Counted from the stretch's first letter, positions 22,823-35,110 are shown. The stretch is DNA of 64,000 nucleotides from Polydactylus sextarius (GCA_016801845.1 CM028924.1:10498825-10562824), one strand, 5' to 3'. Made by a program: numbers and translations. The notes: generated by a model from the sequence alone, not told the origin.

Positions 22823-22928
22823 ATGACACGTTACTGCAACCTGCTCCGCCGCCTCCTGTCCGGGGACAGTAAAGGCGAAGAGGTGGACGAGGAGGAAGGC
22901 GTCGCTCTGAGGGAGACCAGCCAGCAGG
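22823..22928 (+). CDS. fgf12: Candidate third fgf12 first exon (MTRYCNLLRRLLSG...)
   Basis: An ATG in good context (AGCACCATGA) opens 35 codons starting MTRYCNLLRRLLSGDSKGEE, followed by an acidic stretch and ending ETSQQ. One further base precedes a strong donor (G/GTGAGTCC). The phase is 1, the same as the A and B first exons, so joining to exon 2 would give ETSQQ-EPQLKG and a protein of about 223 residues. It lies in CpG-containing DNA with a GC-rich stretch just upstream, consistent with a promoter. I do not recall this N terminus in published FHF isoforms. A competing explanation is a chance ORF, since phase agreement alone has a one-in-three chance. Confidence 0.4.
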
Positions 22929-23389
22929 GTGAGTCCACAGTCCCAGGGCTCCGAGCGACATGTACTCACCGCTCACCTGCTGCACCTTTATTTTTAAATC
23001 GTAACCGTGTCCCCTTTTACCTCTCGCCACCCTCAGCTACGACACAGTTAGAGTTTAAAAAATATTATTCACAGGCTCATAGAGACGATGTATATATGAC
23101 AACATGCTGCTTGTTTCTCTGATGCAAAAGTCTTGCAAATACCTGAGGACAACATGCAAATACCTGCAGATGCTGTGTGTCAGCTCTCTCCCTGTGTACT
23201 AGTAGTAGTAGTGGTAGTATCAGTACTAGTTGTGGTCGACTTTCCATGTGGAAAATGGATGATAAAGCTGTGATCACGGTATATTTTTAACAGGTGTCAT
23301 TGATGTTGGCGTTGATGTTGGTAAACTTTATCGTAACGAGCTATGTCGCTGTTCAATGGCGATCGATGGGAACGTGGATGAAAAATGCT

Positions 23390-24130
23390 AAAAGTTAGCT
23401 GATTTGGCTAAATAAGCCACGGTGTGTAAATCAGTGAGGTTAGTTAAAATGGCTAAAGAAACTAAGTTAGTGGAACTAGCTAAGTTACCTGAGACAACTA
23501 TAATATTAATATGTTATATAAGCTGAAGTAGTTTAGGTAGTTAAATAATAACATTAGCTTAAGTGGTTTAGTTAGCTGAAATAGCTAAATTACCTAATAT
23601 ATCGAAGTTAGCTAAGTTATCTATATTAGCAAAATTAGCTAACATAGCTGAAGTAGCAATTGATTTGGTGCCTACAGGTGGTGACTAGAGCCTGAAGTTG
23701 GCCATAATTTTAGCAGTCATGAGCTAACTTAAGCTAACATTAGCTAGCAAGTGTGCAAAGTTGCCAAGTTATGTTAGGTAGCTAAATACGTAATCTAAAG
23801 TAGCTAAGTTGGCTAACATAGCCAAGTTAGCTGAAGTATCTAGTAACTACTTAGTCGTATTCGTCCCAGGTGGAGACTAGTTTGTCTCATTTCAAAGGCT
23901 CCTTCAACAAATCCAGCTTCTTTTTCTTTGAACTGTAAAGACTACACAGTCCAACATATCCCAAGATTCACTGCAGCGAAGGTGATGATGCTGACGTGCA
24001 GCTAAAGCCAAAGGTCACATGACCACAGTAGCAGGAGCAGTGAGGAGGATGTTTTCAAATTAAACCAAATTAGATTTTATCCGCAACATGTAAAATGTAG
24101 CTGGAGTTTCACATCTTTGTTGCAGATGTT
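23390..24130 (+). mobile_element. Composite repeat, copy 2: TTAGCTAA array plus conserved tail
   Basis: A degenerate TAGCTAA array (to about 23860) is followed by GGTGGAGACTAGTTTGTCTC, AACAAATCCAGCTTC, CCAACATATCCCAAGATTCA, GGTCACATGACCACAGTAG and GGAGCAGTGAGGAGGATG. The tail matches 36640-36900 in the same orientation and 16975-17130 in reverse. Confidence 0.65.
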
Positions 24131-25480
24131 TGTTGTCTCCATGATTGGTCTGAAGGGTGTGTGTGAGGGGGCGGGGCTTAGATAGTCACAGGTCTTTGAA
24201 TCTACTTGGTCGCTGTGTAGAAACATGGCCGCCGGCACCTGTTGAATGTAGGTCAACGCGCACTCAGGATCGTAACCTATACTCGAATGTGAATCCTTAA
24301 AATACCCGTCGTCGTCCATAAATATCAGCGCTATCGTCCGATCAGATCTCAGTGTCTCACACCTTTATCGGCTCACAGCCGTCGCACAGATCTGTGTACA
24401 CACACATTAAACACGCATAAACACATGCCTGTGTGTGTGAGTGTGTGTGTGTGTGTGGTCTGTAAAACATAAAAAGATGCCGCTGCTGCCGCTGGTGTCC
24501 TCTGATCGTCTTTCTGCCCGACGACAGCGAACAGCAAACTGCTTCTTTACTTCTTTACTTCAGATCCTCCTGTTTATTGTTGACGTGCCGCTGCTTCACA
24601 ACAAGGTGGCTGACGAAGCTAGCAGCTGCTGCTAGCTGCTAAAACAGTGGACACCTGAATCTTTGACTTAAGTTGGCTCGGTGAACGTCTTGAACTTCTT
24701 CAATCTGATCAAAAATAGTAACTCATATTGTCAAAATTTTGACACAACGTGTTGATATGTGTTTCTTGTAGATAAAGAGAAAAATTGTAGTTTCACTAAG
24801 AGCCTCGAGTTTACCCAGAGTGATGGTTTTCAGTGAGAACCAATGGTAGTTGTTGGAGGAAAAGAGCGACAGCGTAAAAAGCTTAAGTCGTATCCCTTCA
24901 AAAGTCACACTGTGTGATGTGGTACGAATTTATCTACAGTTTGATACTAAAGTTGTTGACGAGAAGTGAAAGATGTGGGCGCTACAAGAGGAAACGTGAC
25001 AGAAAGAAAAAAAAAAAAGCAGCAGCTGAGAGGTTAGAGTGTGTGATGTCACAGGTCATGTGACCCACTCAACATTCTGCAATACACACCCATTATAAAC
25101 TCAGAGATGCTGCTGAAAAAAGCATCAAACTTAAACTGCGATAATTCAGAAACCATATGAGGTATCAAAAAGCTGATTGGTAGATGGACAGATCAGAGTC
25201 ATGTGACTTGTTGGAAACTTAAATCAAGTGTCTACGTGAAAGTATAGAGGTGCAGTGAGGTTTTAAAAAGACTGTTTTCTTTTTACAGATTTCTAGAGGT
25301 TCTCTATTCATTTTCAATGAGGGAAAACATTTCGTAAACACTGCAATATTTCGGAAACAAACATTTTCAAACAATTTTGACAAAACAGGACTAGTTAACA
25401 TTTGATGAAGGTACGAAACAGTAACATGTATCCTCCCTCGCCGAATTATAATTTTTTTTTTACCGGTTTACAACCAGTAC
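24131..25480. other. Stretch without a recognised exon
   Basis: Mixed unique DNA with a GT repeat near 24438-24458 and a short A run near 25009. No exon or RNA gene was recognised. Confidence 0.5.
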
Positions 25481-25487
25481 TACAACC

Positions 25488-25502
25488 AGCCACCAGGGGG
25501 CA
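25488..25502 (+). promoter_or_regulatory. CTCF-like motif (plus)
   Basis: AGCCACCAGGGGGCA matches the CTCF core. A second match in the opposite orientation lies at 25635-25653. Confidence 0.4.
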
Positions 25503-25634
25503 AACTATTTAGTTTCTTACTTTCTTTTGTCTCTTTTTTTTTTTTTTTTGATTTACCCATAATTCCAAGTTGCATTAAGTTAAAGAAAACTACAGAGATG
25601 AACAGCAAACTATGACCATCTGTCTTACTGAAAC

Positions 25635-25653
25635 AGCGCTGCCCCCTGGTGGT
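25635..25653 (-). promoter_or_regulatory. CTCF-like motif (minus)
   Basis: Read on the minus strand CCACCAGGGGGCAGCGCTG is a near-consensus CTCF site. It faces the motif at 25488-25502. Confidence 0.45.
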
Positions 25654-25903
25654 GTTTTCTAGCTAAACTAGCTTAAATTTTAATGGTTTTCACTTCATTG
25701 TATTCTGAAAGTGTTTCAGCAGTGAAATTGAAACACAGCGACGTGTTTTGTGGGGCAGTTCAGTTTTTTTCCCCCCACAATGCACTGCTGGTGTAGACCA
25801 CACCAAAAAAAAAAACCAAAAAAAAAAAAAAACACACACAGCAACATTTTTTTTTAGCCGTGACAGAAACAGAACGCACAACTAAAATTACCCCCTCCTC
25901 GTG

Positions 25904-25905
<2 letters not shown>

Positions 25906-25942
<37 letters not shown>
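25906..25942. repeat. GT microsatellite
   Basis: An uninterrupted GT run of about 36 bases. Confidence 0.9.
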
Positions 25943-25944
<2 letters not shown>

Positions 25945-26367
25945 CCTTGACAGTGATGTCTCAGTTATAGTCGCAGTGTAATCGTGCCGGAGCAGCTGTG
26001 AGTTTCCTCTGTCAGGACCTCGTATGTCACAGCTCCTCACAGGTCCCCGCTGCACAAGAGCGAGCGCGTGATGAGTCATGCTTATTGACCTGCTCTGATT
26101 GGTCGCCGGTCATGTGACCACCGTCACACAGTGACGTGACGATCATGATGAAAATAGAAACGTCACTGTCGCCCTCTGCTGGTCGCTGTGTATTTGTGTG
26201 TGTTTGTGTGTGTGTGTTTGTGTCTGACTCATGAATTTTGCAGCTGAATCTTCAGTTTTCTATTTTCTGTCCTCGACATCAAACATTCAACACACACACA
26301 CACACACTGCAGCTGTGTCGTCATGTGACCAGATGTTAATGTTTCAGCAGTTTGTTTGTGCTATTTA

Positions 26368-27078
26368 TAGTATCAGTAGTAGTACTGGTAGTAGCAGTAT
26401 CAGTAATATCAGTAGTAGTATTAGTAATAGTACTAGTATCATTATCAGTAGTATCATTAGTACTAGTATTATTATCAGTAGTATTATTATCAGTAGTATT
26501 ATTAGTACTAGTATTATTATCAGTAGTAATATCAGTAGTAGTATTATCAGTAGTATCATTAGTACTAGTATCATTATCAGTAGTATCATTAGTACTAATA
26601 TTATTATCAGTAGTATCATTAGTACTAATATTATTATCAGTAGTATCATTAGTACTAGTATCATTATCAGTAGTATTATCAGTAGTATTATCAGCAGTAT
26701 TATCAGTACTAGTATTATTATCAGTAGTAATATCAGTACTAGTATTATCAGTAGTATCATTAGTACTAGTATTATTAACAGTAGTATTATTGGTACTAGT
26801 ATTATTATCAGTAGTATTATTATCAGTATTATCAGTAGTATCATTTGTACGAGTATTATTAACAGTAGTATTATTAGTACTAGTATTATCAGTAGTATTA
26901 TCAGTAGAATAATTATCAGTAGTATTATTATCAGTAGTATTATTAACAGTAGTATTATTAGTACTAGTATTATCAGTAGTATTATCAGTAGAAGTATTAT
27001 CAGTAGTATTATCAGTAGAAGTATTATCAGTATTATTATTAGTAGTATTATTAACAGTAGTATTATCAGCAGTAGTCA
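26368..27078. repeat. TAGTATTATCAG minisatellite, about 700 bp
   Basis: The words CAGTAGTATTATTAGTACTAGTA-type recur throughout in units of about 12, 15 and 27 bases. The triplet-based structure keeps several frames open on both strands (Ile/Ser-rich, Val/Leu-rich and Asn/Thr-rich readings), so the open frames reflect the repeat and not a gene. Confidence 0.9.
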
Positions 27079-27099
27079 TATTAGTGTCAGTTCTCCTGG

Positions 27100-29460
27100 T
27101 CTCCAGCAGATGGTGCTGTTTCTCTTTTCTCTGTAGAAAATCAATCAGTTTTCAACTGAGCATGTCAATACGACAACATGTAAATAATTTGTTGTTTGTT
27201 TCTTAGTTTGTTTCTCATAAATCTGAGACTTCATTCTCAGAAATTAAACATAAATTCTAATCCCGTCATGTACAAATGTGCAGCAGGCTCCTCGCTGCAG
27301 TGCTCAGTACTCTCTAAGTATTCACTGTGTGTACTGAGTACTGTGTCCTGCTGACTTTCTCCTGCCCCCTGATGAGGCACTTTATCTATTGATCAGGACA
27401 CACACACACAGATGAAGGTGACGACCGATCACAACTGTTTGTCGTTCCAAAGAAAATATTTTAAGATTAAAAGTTGTTAACTAGTGAGAAATAATCTGAG
27501 ATATTCTCTGAGATTAAAGTGATAACGTGTCGTCACGATGTCATCAGTCCATCAAACATCACAGTTTCTTTCTGGTAAGATTTGTAACATTAATGAGAAT
27601 ATTTGAGTTTTTTTAATCAGAAAATTAAAAAAAAAATACTTTTTTTCTTCTAAATTTATGGCTGTAACAGAGGAGATTGACGCCTTTTATTATTGAATTT
27701 TTAAATCTACTTTTTCTGTTTTAATTTCAGAGATTATTCTTTTAATTTTTTTTATGATGTATTAATTGCAAATTTGCAATCAAAACAAAACAATAATTAG
27801 GACTTTAATCCCATCTTGATTTATCAAGTGTTTTCTTGTAAAAGCACAATTTATTTTCCAGAGATTATCTTTTTTTTTTTTTTTTTGTTTTTCTCGGAGA
27901 TTGTAAACTTAAATCTCAGAATATTAAATCATAAAATTTCAGTTCAATTTTACAGATTATGCCTTTTTTCACCTAAATTTGTGAGATTATAATCTCTGAC
28001 TCCACTCAGTGAAAGGAACCTTCTCAAAATGTTGATGGGACAAAAGAACGTGTGGCTTTTAATTTAAATTTCATAAGTCTTCAGATTAAGTGTCAAATTA
28101 AAAACGGTGGTTGTCGGTTCGTCCTCTGTGGAGCGGGACCGGACCGAGGGATCAACGATGGAGACGTTCCTCCTCTTCCTCTCGGTCCCTGTGCGAACGT
28201 ACGAGGACGCAAATACTCGACAGTAATTAAAGGCGCTGACCTGGTTTTTAGTGAATGAGGCCGATATCAGAGTGACGGTGCGTTCACTGACACACCGGGC
28301 CGCCTGGCTGACGAAGATGATGATGATGAAGACGATGGAGGCGTCAGTCCTGTTCGGTTTCACTTCAGTCTGGATCCGAGAAAATCATGTTCGCGCTTCA
28401 CAAAACGAAAGCCTCATATTTATCGACAAAAAAAACGTGTTTTGATTGGTGAAATGCAACCAAAACTCACGATCCGCCATCTTGGGTCTCCAAGGAAACT
28501 ACAGAATCTGCTCTTCCCGTTGATAGCGAGCGTAGCATTAGTCTGAAGCAGCCGACGGTCAATCTTCCTTTCGAAAGTCAGACGTGGTGACTCAAGTGAG
28601 TCTCTGAGTGGTGCGTTCAAAACGATTAACAAAAATTAAACGAATAAACTGCAACCAAAACAACACCAACACTCTTGAAAACAAGTAAACTACTAAATTG
28701 AAAATAAAATACGAACGTAAAACATTAAATTAAGAAACAAAATAAAGCTCATAGTTAACGTTTAGCATTGCTAGCGGTTAGCAACAGTAACATTTAGCAT
28801 CTCTAATGCTTAACGTCACAAGCACTTTATGTCGCTGATGCTTAGCATTGCTAACTCTTAGCACTGCGAACTCTTAGCATAACATTGGTTCAAAGTTTGT
28901 ACTAAACACTTGAAACATGACTTCCAAATGGCCCAAAATCACATGACTCACACAATCATGAGTCACATGACTGGATTAATCGCACAGTCGTACAGTGTAC
29001 TTACACTACTACACTCTATGAAGTCAGTCATATTTCTACAGGGGCTGAGAAATTGATACTTTAAATTATGTTTTGGCCGATAACCTCCTCAAAAGGTCAA
29101 AGGTGGTGATTTGAGTGAGTCCGTGGGAAATTCAACGGATCCTGAATATGTACAAAATGTTGAAATGGATCAAACCTTTCTCTTAAAACAGGACAAAGAA
29201 AGATGAGACTTTTAACAAGACGTTAAAACATTGTCGACGTGATTGAACGCAGCTTTGCGAAATGTGTGATGTTCTTATCCTTCAGTTTTTAAAATGAAAT
29301 CTATGTCATGTTAGCGGCTAAGCTAACATGTCAGGATCTTGTGTGGTGACATTACGGCCGCTGTCTGTCTTTTTTTTTTTTTCATTGCCGATACTGATAT
29401 TTGACTGATCATTATTATTATTACTAGTTATAATTTGGTGCATCTTTACTCAGAGCTGAA
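27100..29460. other. AT-rich stretch without a recognised exon
   Basis: Poly-T and poly-A tracts around 27600-27980, then mixed sequence with repeated TTAGCAT words around 28760-28880. No gene was recognised. Confidence 0.5.
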
Positions 29461-29469
29461 ACATCAGTA

Positions 29470-29487
29470 TCGCCCCCTGGTGGCTGC
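29470..29487 (-). promoter_or_regulatory. CTCF-like motif
   Basis: On the minus strand GCAGCCACCAGGGGGCGA is close to the CTCF consensus. Position is about 1.9 kb upstream of the fgf12 A-type coding exon. Confidence 0.4.
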
Positions 29488-30359
29488 AATACAGGTAATA
29501 AGCTACACCTGTGTTAACAGATGGGATATGGTCCAAACTAGTTGTAATGATAATGATTTATGAGACGGCAGCACTTTCTTCTGGAGGTTTTTTTTTTTTT
29601 TTTTTCTTTCTTCTTGCAGTGGAAGGTGAGGATGTGGAGGCGGCCATCTTTACACACAGTCACAGGTTGAGGGTCTTTTCAGCTGCTTGTAATCTACAGC
29701 CTCGCCACCAGATGGCACTAAACCCCGCTGACTTGCAGCGTGGTGATATTGTCACCACTGTCTCAGCTTGTATAGAGGTGATTCTCACCCCACAGACCTG
29801 GGATCAGTGTTTCTGTGTCGTCTCACCTGAGGCTTTTTGTCAGTTTCTCGGGCGGCGCCTCCTCGCTTCGTGGTCGCTCAGGCCCGACGGCGCGTTTCGT
29901 GAGGCTCGCCTGCTGCTGTGAAAGATGCAGCGGGCGTGAAGATGGTTTTATGTAACCATGCAGTGAGGAAGCAGCGAGGAAGTGTGTGCAGCAGCACACA
30001 TCAGCTTGTCTTCGCCGGGACTGGCGGATCTGAACCTGCACCTGTGGGAACCTGGCGTCGGTGTGGAGATATTTGAGATCTGTCATTGACGCTCAGATCA
30101 GGTGGCTACTGTATCTGATCTTTAACAGTGTCAGTGTAAATACATCTGGCAGAGGTCAGAAGAATTTGTTTGTCCGGGGACACAAACTCTTGACTTGACG
30201 CTCGCTCATTGGCGTTTCGGCCACGAAGGGACGACCAACACGTTGTCGGCACCGAAAGAAAGAGAAAGTTGACTTAAACGGATCCTGTGAAGCGAAGGTA
30301 GATCCGCTCTGATGTGGGAGCAACATGAAACATCAGGCTGAATATTTTTAGGAGCTTCT

Positions 30360-31388
30360 TCCACACCTCCACCTCCCGTCTCTCCATCACTCTCTCTCTC
30401 GCTGCTCTCTTTTTTTCCTCTCTCTCTCTCAGCCTCTCATCACATTCAGCAGCTCTCAGGCTTCGAGGAGGAGGAAGAGGAGGAGGAGGAGAAAACAGTA
30501 GAGTAAACTGGAGCAGAACATAGTCGGTGTGTGTTTAATCTGCTGCTTTGTCGTCTCGTCTCTTGGTCGGATTTTCTCGCTCATCGTTTGTCGCTCCGGG
30601 ATTATTTTCAACTTGAGCTCGACGCCGTTCTCCGAAGATGTTCTCTGGAAAGTTGAGGAGGGATGGATGTCAAAGACGAACAAGTTAACGGATTAATCGT
30701 CGAGTTTTATAACCTTACGCGCTGTTGCTGCTGTTTGAAATGAGGAGTCGTACATTTCTTCAAAACTCCAGGAGCTCGGGGAGTCTCATCGATCGATCAG
30801 GGATTAAAAATCAACGGCAAGAACTTTTTTTTTTGAATCTGAGCTCAGCGTTTACTTTCCCTTAAATTTCACCAAACGTGAACGTCAAACTTCCTGTTCT
30901 ACCAACTTTTAGGACGTCTCATCGATGTTGGCACATTCGTTGCCACATTCTGGAGGAAACAAAAGCTACAGGATGTGAACGTTTACAAAAAGGTCAAACG
31001 TATTAAGTGTTAAAGAGGTGAGATAACATCTATATCTGCTGGAAGTTGGAAAGAAATGCGATCTGTTCCGAGACTAACGTCCACAAAATGAGTCCTAAGA
31101 TCGACTGATTCTTTAGGATTTTTCAAACATGAATGAGATTCTCAGGCGACGGCAGTTCTTCAGCTTCTCCAAAGAGTTCTGGATCAGTTTCTGATCATGG
31201 ACCGACCATAAACAAGTCGTTTTATCGATCAAGAGACCAAGTCAGTCGCAGTTCGACTGGTATGTCACCGGTTTTGGACTAAAAAGTGAGTGACTTCAAG
31301 GGACAAAGAGGAGCAGGAGCAGTTTTTTTATTTTAATTTTTTAAGTTTTTTTTTCGTCCTCGGTGGCTTCGTCCACCTCTCGGGGGAG
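30360..31388 (+). promoter_or_regulatory. fgf12: fgf12 A-type 5' UTR and upstream region
   Basis: CT-rich and GA-rich runs (TCTCTCTC, GAGGAGGAGG) near 30390-30490 precede about 900 bases with CpGs scattered through them, leading to the A-type ATG. This resembles a long 5' leader. The transcription start is not fixed. A TTTTTATTTTAATTTTTT stretch lies just before the ATG. Confidence 0.35.
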
Positions 31389-31587
31389 ATGGCGGCGGCC
31401 ATCGCCAGCTCCCTGATCCGACAGAAGCGTCAGGCCCGCGAGTCGAACAGCGACAAGGTCGCCACCAATAAGAGACGCTCGAGTCCAAGTAAAGACCCGA
31501 GGTCTCTGTGCGAAAGACACATTTTCAGCGTCTTCAGTAAAGTTCGCTTCTGCAGCGGAAAGAAAAGACCTGTACGGCGGAAACCAG
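31389..31587 (+). CDS. fgf12: fgf12 exon 1A (A-type N terminus)
   Basis: It encodes 66 residues and one base. The N terminus MAAAIASSLIRQKRQARESN, then KRRSSPSKDPRSLCERHI and VFSKVRFCSGKKRPVRRKP, matches the A-type exon of FHF proteins. It is nearest to FGF12: ARESNSD and SLCER differ from FGF13 and FGF14. The start sits in good context (GAGATGG). The exon is 199 bases, the size expected, and ends at G/GTGGGT in phase 1. In FHF family work this N terminus drives long-term inactivation of sodium channels and contains basic nuclear-localisation clusters. There is no signal peptide, as expected for an intracellular FGF. Confidence 0.95.
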
Positions 31588-34419
31588 GTGGGTTCAAAGA
31601 CTTGGGAGTCAGACGCTACCCTCTGGGTTTTATTGTAACCGAGAACATTCAGCTTCATAAATGGTACAGATCTGAACAGTCCACCCGCTTTGACTCAACC
31701 TGACTTGACATCTTCTGATCTTGATACTTCCTGTTCTTGTCAAACAGCAGCTGAACACTCGAGACCGACTGGAGCTTTTACATGAGGCCACTTTTGATCT
31801 GAGCGTCCATCACTTTGACTTGTTGCTTGTTGGGTTGATTTAATTAACCTTGTTGATTTTGACCTGTAGCTGCTGTGAAGCTCGCATTTGTGGTCTTAAG
31901 TAAAATAGCGACAGTTAGCTAACGTTAGCTAGCTAACGTGTGTGATGTTAGGGACATAATGTCTGCGGTTACACACACTGTGAACTTGTTTCCTGTGGAG
32001 GTCTATGAGCAGGAAATGTAAGCGTGTTGAGTAGCTATAAGAAATGTGATTGGCTTGTGGCATTTGAGGGCGGGGCTTAGGTACACATAGAGGATTAAGA
32101 AGTGCAGGGTGAGCTGGTTCATTATATCCTTTCAGACTGAGTACAAGTGCGAGGAAGTCTCGACTACTTTCAGTTTCTAATTAGCAAATATTAGCATGCT
32201 ACCATGCTAATGCTATCGCTATCATGGTGCTAGCAAGCCAATACATGTGGACATTATCATTTTTCCTCCTTGGTTCTAAACAGAAATCTCAAAAACACAA
32301 TCATAAGCACACCACACCAGCAGGTGGCGATAAAAGTTCTGCTCAAACTCTTAATTGACTGATAGCGCCACCTGTTGTTGTGGAGGGTGAATTACAGTCG
32401 GGACATTCAGGATTCGTTTCCAAAACCCGATGAATCGATTGTAGTTTTGTTAAGTAGCTCTGCAGGATTAAGTGAAAACACAGCCCACGGTTGTGTTAAA
32501 CTTTGTATTTAAATAATTTAACCGTCTCAAAGTGTGAATCCGGCCTCTGTGGTGATGATGTCAGCAGACACATCACCTCCTGCGGAGAAACGAGATGAAA
32601 GTCGACCTGAGCTCGAGCAGCAGGAGGAGGAAACGTCAAACATTGACACATTTATGCCTCTCATTAGCCCGACGTCCCGCAACTGCGACTGCTGCTTTTT
32701 CGTGTTTTCGCTGCGATTTAATAAAATGACTAAAGTGCTCCTGCCCGATCAGCTCCTTCACAGTAGAAGAGACTTTCAGCTTCTGTACTTCATTTATCAT
32801 ACGTGTGGTTGTAGCTCCTCCTCATGGAGGTTTTTTACAAGTGGATTCAGTTAGTCAGGGACCTCGGGTTCGAACCAGAACACTCCACAGAGATTCTATA
32901 TCTGATCTGGTCTGGGAACAGTTCGGGAGCTGGATCCGGACTACTTTGACCTTACGTTGGATCGCGAGCTGGAGTCAGACGGACGTGGCTGCTGTTTGTT
33001 TCCTGCTGACTCAGTGACGCAGCTGATGGTTATTGATCAACCTCGCGATCAATAACCTGCTGTTCACATGATCCATCAACAGACTTCAGTCATAATAACA
33101 GTCTTCACGTGAGACCACGTCCTCTGGTCTCTGACCTCTTGTTAATTTATTCTCTAAAACACTGACGACTACTTAGTCAAGCTAAAATAAATAAAGAGTA
33201 ACAATGAATTTAGTTTTTTCCCAAAACCCGAAGATTCAATGAGATGAAACTGTTTTAGACACGTCGGTGGAACCAAACCGTCTCAGCGTAGTCAAGTCTG
33301 GTTTTCCGATTTCCTACACATGACTTCAGACAAATCCATCAATTTAGGCGTAAACCATCAAACTGTTAAAACTATTAAACGAAGATTGATTCTGAATCAG
33401 CCACGAAAGCCCCAATGTTTGGCATCAGTCTCCTGGAAGACGGAAAAAACTCGACCTGTTTCAACAGCTATTTAAATTGTAGCAAGATTGTGTCGTTTTA
33501 AACAGAAGAAAAACAGAAACACAAGCAGATGCTTTACTTTACTGTTTGGTCAAACTACAAAGACTCTATAAAACCCTGAATCGTTGGTTAGACAGGAAGT
33601 ACAGAGGCTTGTTGCTATAGAAACGGTCCATTGTTTCATGCGGTTGCAGCGGGTTTTATAATGTTTCAGCTCGTCTTGTTCTTTTTGTGGATCTTTAGTT
33701 TCAGGTCACTTTCAACTGCTACGATGAGAATAATCATTTGACATTTGGATAATCTCATTAAAAATGAATGGACGTGATAATAAACAGCTTTAAACTAAGC
33801 TTTTATCCGTAAATTGACCAATAAGGAAAACGTTTAAACAACCCTGAGGCAGGAGTTTCTTCTCTAAAGCTTCTTATTTTGATTCTTTATGTGTTTTAAG
33901 TGTTTCTCTCGTCAGAAGTGAAGTGTGACTTTGACTCATTAACCCGGCGTCGTCTTCATCTTCGTCTCTGTTCGAGGAAGCAGCAGCATGTGACGAGGTG
34001 TTTGTTCCCCGACAGATTCACCGACGTGTTAAAACTCACAGCCACTCCTCAAACACTGTAAATTTAACTTCTCTAAGAAAATAAAAACTCTGATCCTGGA
34101 CCTGGACCTGGACCTGGATCAGGACCTGAACCCGTATCAGTGTTTTAACTATAACTTTTACCTCACGTATTCAAACATAATATGTTACATTTTCTTGACA
34201 GTGAGTTTCCTCATCTGTCACCTTGTTAGTTAAAGCTGCACTAATCAATATTTTTATATTAAATAATCAAAAAAATACTTACTGTATAAAGTAAGTAATT
34301 AAGGGGTAAAATATTTTACATTCAGCTTTGGTTTAAACTATATTAAGAGATAAATTAATTAAATGCAATTAGTTTGAAACGTCTTGGTTTAATCCATATA
34401 AGCTAATCAAACTGTGACA
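31588..34419 (+). other. fgf12: fgf12 intron 1, first part
   Basis: Non-coding DNA with no repeat of note apart from short TTAGCTAACG words near 31915-31940. No exon recognised. Confidence 0.55.
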
Positions 34420-35110
34420 TTAGCCTAGCTACGTGTTTATTGCTGTTACCATGGCGACAACTGTCTGGTTCATTTTTGTTTTTGCTCTCTGTGTGTTTAT
34501 TATCGTAACCATGACAACAAGGGTCCCTTTAGTCGCCGGGAGGCACTTGTTTTCCCCCAAACTGCAATTTTCCCTTAAATTTAAGCCTTTTTCATTGTTG
34601 TTACCATGGCGATGATGGTCTAGTACATTGTTGTTTTTGGTGTTGTTACCGTGATGATTTTGTAACCATGACAACAAGGATCCATCTAATGTTACCGAAG
34701 TAGTTACTTTAACCCAAACTACATCCTTTTCCCAAACCTAACCATTAGCTTAGCTACATGTTTACTGTTGTTATCATGGCAACATCAGTACGGTACATGT
34801 TGTTACTCTCTGTATGTTTACTACTGTAACCATGACAACGGAGAGACTCTCATTGCTGGGAGATACTTGTTTTTATCCAAATCACTGTTTTCCCTTAAAC
34901 TAAACCAAACTGTGACAGTTTCTTTAATGCAGCTGTATGTTTATTGCCATTACTATGGCAACGGAGCTCTGGTACATTGTTGTTGTTTTTCCTCTGTGTG
35001 TTTATTTTGTAACCATGGCAACGAGGGTCATCTATTTGTCAAAATGACTTATTCCACTTCAAACCACAACTTTATCTTAGCTTGTTTACAGTCACCATGG
35101 CGATGGAGCT
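34420..35110. repeat. Tandem repeat carrying ten RFX X-box-like motifs
   Basis: Units of roughly 60-150 bases repeat the phrases TTTATTGCTGTTACCATGGC, TGTGTGTTTATT and CCCTTAAA. Each unit contains a GTTACCATGGCAAC-like word. Matches begin at 34445, 34505, 34600, 34645, 34662, 34770, 34827, 34949, 35009 and 35091. The best are GTAACCATGGCAAC (35009) and GTTATCATGGCAAC (34770). The block ends about 850 bp before exon 2. X-box words are RFX-binding sequences; whether this array is bound is unknown. Confidence 0.7.

Noticed and set aside
26231..27136. Ile/Ser-rich 301-codon frame and its antisense Asn/Thr-rich frame
   Set aside because: Both are products of the triplet-biased minisatellite; no splice or start context supports a gene.
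29511..29921. 136-codon open frame upstream of fgf12 exon 1A
   Set aside because: No acceptor, donor or phase fits exon 2, and the translation shows no conserved motif.
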